NCBI GenBank assembly: GCA_023442085.1
Contig: JAEZMT010000019.1
Span: forward strand, 1-8,364
Source: Pseudomonadota bacterium
Lineage (GTDB): Bacteria; Pseudomonadota; Alphaproteobacteria; Rhizobiales; Xanthobacteraceae
Direction of reading: 5' to 3'
DNA length: 8,364 nt
In this document: piece after piece, positions 6,151-8,364 of the stretch
Position numbering within the stretch: the first letter of the stretch is position 1
Layout of the letters: each line of letters opens with the position of its first letter
Made by a program: the position numbers and the translations under genes
Notes under the pieces: generated by a model
The model's input: only the letters and a program-made list of their open reading frames with translations
What the model was told of the DNA's origin: nothing
The model's database searches: none

Positions 6151-6502
6151 GCTTTTCGCCGACGCCGGCTGCGAGGCGGGCGGCTGCACCGAGGATCCGG
6201 CCATCGCCTGCGGCCGGCCGATCGCCCCCGAGGCGCTGGTGCGCGTGCTGCCCATCATCAACAAGCGTGGCCTTCACGCCCGCGCCTCCGCCAAGTTCGT
6301 GCAGACCGTGGAGCGCTTCGACGCCATGGTCACCGTGTGCCGCAGCGGCGAGGCGGTGGGCGGAAACTCCATCATGGGCCTGATGATGCTCGCCGCCGGC
6401 CCCGGCACCTGCGTCACCGTCACCGCCACCGGCCGCGAAGCCTCTGATGTCATCGAGGCCCTCGGGACCCTCGTCGCGGACCGCTTCGGCGAGGAAGAAT
6501 AG
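6119..6502 (+). CDS. ptsH: HPr phosphocarrier with N-terminal extension
   Basis: A 127-residue protein if it starts at the ATG 6119. The HPr domain spans about 41-127, with the PEP-derived phosphorylation site His53 (NKRGLHARASAKFV) and the HprK target Ser84 (GGNSIMGLMMLAAGPG). The 31-residue distance equals His15-Ser46 of classical HPr. The first 40 residues are unusual, with Cys18, Cys23 and Cys31 (CEAGGCTEDPAIAC). The ATG has AGGAA 8 nt upstream and lies inside the EIIA gene. A GTG at 6239 with GAGG 5 nt upstream would give an 87-residue, near-classical HPr. I prefer 6119 because 26 of the 27 codons between 6155 and 6235 end in G or C, as in neighbouring real genes. If 6239 is right, the extension is not translated. 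HPr links EI, EIIA and HprK; EI (ptsP) is not in the window. Confidence 0.88.
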   Translation: MSQAASSPVTELFADAGCEAGGCTEDPAIACGRPIAPEALVRVLPIINKRGLHARASAKFVQTVERFDAMVTVCRSGEAVGGNSIMGLMMLAAGPGTCVTVTATGREASDVIEALGTLVADRFGEEE

Positions 6503-6514
6503 GGCAGGGGCCCA

Positions 6515-6532
6515 GCCCGCACGTCGGCGGGC
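6515..6532 (+). terminator. Possible terminator hairpin after ptsH
   Basis: GCCCGC, a 6-nt loop ACGTCG, then GCGGGC, starting 13 bp after the ptsH stop codon. The position at the end of the chvI-ptsH series is right for a terminator. No T-run follows (ATGCAAGCGAG), so it is at best a non-canonical terminator or a 3'-end stabilising stem. Confidence 0.3.
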
Positions 6533-6564
6533 ATGCAAGCGAGAGCGCTGCCGTTCGGCCGTTT

Positions 6565-6579
6565 ACCTCAAATTGAGGT
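6565..6579. promoter_or_regulatory. Palindromic operator candidate upstream of the sensor kinase
   Basis: ACCTCAAATTGAGGT: 7-bp arms around one base, in the 179-bp gap between ptsH and the kinase, 102 bp before the kinase start. It is AT-richer than its flanks and has the size and symmetry of a dimeric repressor site. The regulator is unknown. No convincing promoter boxes could be placed around it. Confidence 0.4.
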
Positions 6580-6668
6580 TGCTCTGGCTCAGCCCCGAAT
6601 GGTTGCCTATTTCTTAATTCTGATCCCTCGCGCACTGGGCCCGAAGGATCCGGGACGGGCCTTCCCCC

Positions 6669-6681
6669 CGTATCAGATACG
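6669..6681. promoter_or_regulatory. 13-bp palindrome touching the sensor kinase start codon
   Basis: CGTATCAGATACG (6-bp arms, one central base) ends exactly one base before the ATG at 6682, where a Shine-Dalgarno would be expected and none is seen. It might be an operator overlapping the start, or TATCAG (6671-6676) might act as a -10 element for a leaderless mRNA (4 of 6 matches). Both are inference. Confidence 0.4.
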
Positions 6682-8166
6682 ATGTTCGAGCCGAGGAGCC
6701 ATAAGCCCGAGGAGGCACCGGCGCCCAAGCGCCGCCGGTGGAGCCTTGGCTTGTCGGCAAAGCTGCTCGCCTTGACGGTGGCGGTGGTCGCCACGGCGGA
6801 AATCGCCGTGCTGGTGCCGACCATCGCCAACTACCGTATCGCCTGGCTCTCCGACCGCCTCGCCGCCGCCCGCACCGCCGCGCTCGTGCTTGACGCCGCG
6901 CCCCAGGACGGCGTGACGGCGGACCTCACCCGCGAGTTGCTGGACAGCGTGGGCGCCAAGGTGATTGTGGTGAAGCGCGAAGGCACTCGCCGCCTCCTCG
7001 CCGCCTCCGACATGCCGCCCGAGGCCAATGTGCATATCGACATGCGCGAGACGACCCTTTGGGGCGCGGTGCACGACGCCTTCGACACGCTGATCGCCGA
7101 CAACGGACGCATCCTCCGCATCGTCGGCGAACCGCCGCGCGGCGCAGACTTCATCGAGATCGTGCTGAGCGAGACGCCGCTGCGGGTCGCGCTGCTGCGG
7201 TTCGCGGCCACCGTGCTGCTCATCTCACTGGCCGTGGCGGTGGCGGCGGGCGTGCTGGTCTATGTCAGCCTCAACTGGCTGTTCGTGCGCCCCATGCGCC
7301 GCCTCACCGAGCGCATGTCCGCCTTCCGGGACGACCCGGAGGACGCCTCCCGCATCATCGTGCCCTCGGGACGCTCGGACGAGATCGGCACCGCAGAGGA
7401 CGCGCTGGAGGAGATGCAGCGCCAGCTCTCCCACACGCTGCACCAGAAGAGCCACCTCGCCGCCCTGGGCCTCGCCGTGTCGAAGATCAACCACGACCTG
7501 CGCAACCTCCTGTCATCGGCGCAGCTGCTGTCGGACCGCCTCGCCTCCGTGCCGGACCCCACGGTCCAGCGGTTCGCGCCGAAGCTGCTCGCCGCCCTCG
7601 ACCGCGCCATCCATTATTGCGAGCAGACCCTCTCCTACGGCCGTGCCAAGGAGCCGCTGCCGGAGCGGCGCGACGTGCAACTGGCCCATCTGTTCGAGGA
7701 GGTGCGCGAGACCCTCGGCCTTTCGTCCGGCAGTGGTGCCGGCGTTGGCTGGGTGGTGGACGTCGAGCGCGGGCTGACCGCAGACGCGGATCCCGACCAG
7801 CTGTTCCGGGTCATCCTCAACATCACCCGCAACGCCCTTCAGGCGCTGGAGGCGCGGGCGCCGCACGATCCCGAGCGCGACCAGATCCGCATCCGCGCCC
7901 GCCGCAAGGGGCCTGTTGTGGAGATCGAACTGAGCGACACCGGCCCCGGCATCCCCGCAGCCCGGCGAGACCATCTGTTCGAGGCCTTCGTCTCCTCGGC
8001 GCGTCGCGGCGGGACCGGGCTGGGCCTGCCCATCGCCGACGAACTCGTGCGCGCCCACGGCGGCCACATCCGCCTTTTGGACACCAAGACCGGCACGACC
8101 TTCGCCATCACCATCCCCGACCAGCCGGAAAGCCGCCATCACCGCCGCGAGCGCATCCGGGCTTAA
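6682..8166 (+). CDS. Membrane sensor histidine kinase, partner unknown
   Basis: A 494-residue inner-membrane kinase. A basic N-terminus with KRRR is followed by TM1 at about 24-49, a periplasmic region of about 120 residues, TM2 at about 172-203 and a HAMP linker (RPMRRLTERMSAF onward). The phospho-acceptor is His271 in a variant H-box, KINHDLRNLLSSAQLLSDRL, with no proline after the conserved Asn and Asp in place of the usual Glu after His. The ATPase domain has Asn384 (NITRNALQAL), the G1 box DTGPGIP from Asp419 and the G2 box GTGLGLPIA at 444-452. All catalytic boxes are intact. No response regulator gene is adjacent, so the partner is unknown. In S. meliloti a sensor kinase also lies just downstream of this PTS cluster, after ahcY (from memory), so this may be its orthologue. 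The ATG is the only plausible start: no other ATG occurs before residue 109, and no Shine-Dalgarno is visible. Confidence 0.92.
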   Translation: MFEPRSHKPEEAPAPKRRRWSLGLSAKLLALTVAVVATAEIAVLVPTIANYRIAWLSDRLAAARTAALVLDAAPQDGVTADLTRELLDSVGAKVIVVKREGTRRLLAASDMPPEANVHIDMRETTLWGAVHDAFDTLIADNGRILRIVGEPPRGADFIEIVLSETPLRVALLRFAATVLLISLAVAVAAGVLVYVSLNWLFVRPMRRLTERMSAFRDDPEDASRIIVPSGRSDEIGTAEDALEEMQRQLSHTLHQKSHLAALGLAVSKINHDLRNLLSSAQLLSDRLASVPDPTVQRFAPKLLAALDRAIHYCEQTLSYGRAKEPLPERRDVQLAHLFEEVRETLGLSSGSGAGVGWVVDVERGLTADADPDQLFRVILNITRNALQALEARAPHDPERDQIRIRARRKGPVVEIELSDTGPGIPAARRDHLFEAFVSSARRGGTGLGLPIADELVRAHGGHIRLLDTKTGTTFAITIPDQPESRHHRRERIRA

Positions 8167-8268
8167 CCTGCCGAGTTTTCCACAAGGCGGGCGCTTTGCA
8201 GCCTGCCGCTCATGCGATCCGGCGCAGGGGCCTTGCACCCTCCGGTGAAAAGGAGTAGCAGACGGGCC

Positions 8269-8333
8269 TCGCGGAATTCCAAGCCGCGAACGTCCCGGAA
8301 AGCTCCCCGCTTTCTTGACCGGCCCAGCCGGTC
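8269..8333 (+). repeat. Three consecutive inverted repeats before the tRNA gene
   Basis: The 177-bp gap after the kinase holds three perfect inverted repeats in a row. They are TCGCGG/CCGCGA (8269-8274 and 8284-8289, 9-nt loop), GAAAGC/GCTTTC (8298-8303 and 8309-8314, 5-nt loop), and GACCGGC/GCCGGTC (8317-8323 and 8327-8333, 3-nt loop). They could include the terminator of the kinase gene, since TT follows the second stem, or leader structure of the tRNA transcript. A DnaA-box-like TTTTCCACA lies at 8176-8184 in the same gap. Confidence 0.4.
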
Positions 8334-8343
8334 CCGGGCATAG

Positions 8344-8364
8344 GCGCCGGTAGCTCAGCTGGAT
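8344..8364 (+). tRNA. 5' end of a tRNA gene, cut by window edge
   Basis: The last 21 bases fit the start of a tRNA: 7-nt acceptor strand GCGCCGG, U8-A9, D-stem GCTC and D-loop AGCTGGAT. The anticodon lies outside the window, so the amino acid cannot be read. The acceptor strand resembles alphaproteobacterial tRNA-Arg (memory, low confidence). Confidence 0.85.

Noticed and set aside
6533..6775. Small 80-codon plus-strand frame between ptsH and the kinase
   Set aside because: No ribosome site, overlaps the kinase start, and has no coding-type codon use or recognisable domain.
8176..8184. DnaA-box-like TTTTCCACA after the kinase gene
   Set aside because: Only a single box was seen, with no cluster or AT-rich unwinding region, so an origin is not supported.
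7059..8258. Second plus-strand open frame inside the sensor kinase
   Set aside because: Arg/Pro/Ala-rich frame-shifted shadow of the kinase gene. The kinase frame carries the H, N, G1 and G2 boxes.
8315..8343. TTGACC (8315-8320) as the -35 of a tRNA promoter
   Set aside because: Only 23 bp separate it from the tRNA 5' end, so transcription would start inside the tRNA. No good -10 box is present at 17-18 bp.
1..8364. CRISPR array, insertion sequence, prophage or toxin-antitoxin content
   Set aside because: No spaced direct repeats, transposase or integrase motifs, or small paired genes were seen. All genes are core-type with uniform composition apart from the end of hprK.

Overview
The window comes from a high-GC alphaproteobacterium, most likely of the order Hyphomicrobiales (Rhizobiales). 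The evidence is gene content and order: a ChvI/ChvG (BvrR/BvrS) two-component pair followed by a short HPr kinase, a mannose-type EIIA and an HPr is a hallmark of that order. A Xanthobacteraceae-like organism (Xanthobacter, Azorhizobium, Ancylobacter type) is my guess from memory of the proteins, not something the sequence proves. All genes look intact except the two cut by the window edges, and I see no sign of mobile DNA.

Layout. The left part (1-2417) is on the minus strand: a HugZ/PNPOx-type FMN or heme protein gene (1701-2417), then pckA, ATP-type PEP carboxykinase (1517 to beyond base 1). The pckA leader (1518-1700) is unusually structured. It has a perfect 12-bp LacI-type palindrome just after the hugZ-like stop codon and two hairpins closer to the start, one of them next to the Shine-Dalgarno. 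A 271-bp divergent spacer (2418-2688) separates this from the plus-strand cluster: chvI (2689-3387), chvG (3419-5182), hprK (5185-5640), EIIA-Man (5749-6150) and ptsH/HPr (6119-6502). After a palindrome-rich gap comes a membrane sensor histidine kinase with no partner regulator in view (6682-8166). The window ends in the first 21 bases of a tRNA gene (8344 onward), preceded by three successive inverted repeats.

How they work together (known families plus inference). ChvG/ChvI is the envelope, acid and host-adaptation phosphorelay of these bacteria. HprK, EIIA and HPr form the cytoplasmic end of an incomplete, regulatory phosphotransferase system with no sugar permease here. It reads the PEP/nucleotide state through His53 and Ser84 of HPr. 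pckA makes PEP from oxaloacetate, so the window puts PEP supply, PEP-driven signalling and the envelope sensor side by side. The cluster is a known arrangement rather than a new system. The details that look individual to this genome are the Cys-bearing N-terminal extension of HPr with an out-of-frame overlap onto EIIA, the structured pckA leader, the inverted repeat at the 3' end of hprK, and the sensor kinase start that lacks a Shine-Dalgarno but abuts a palindrome.
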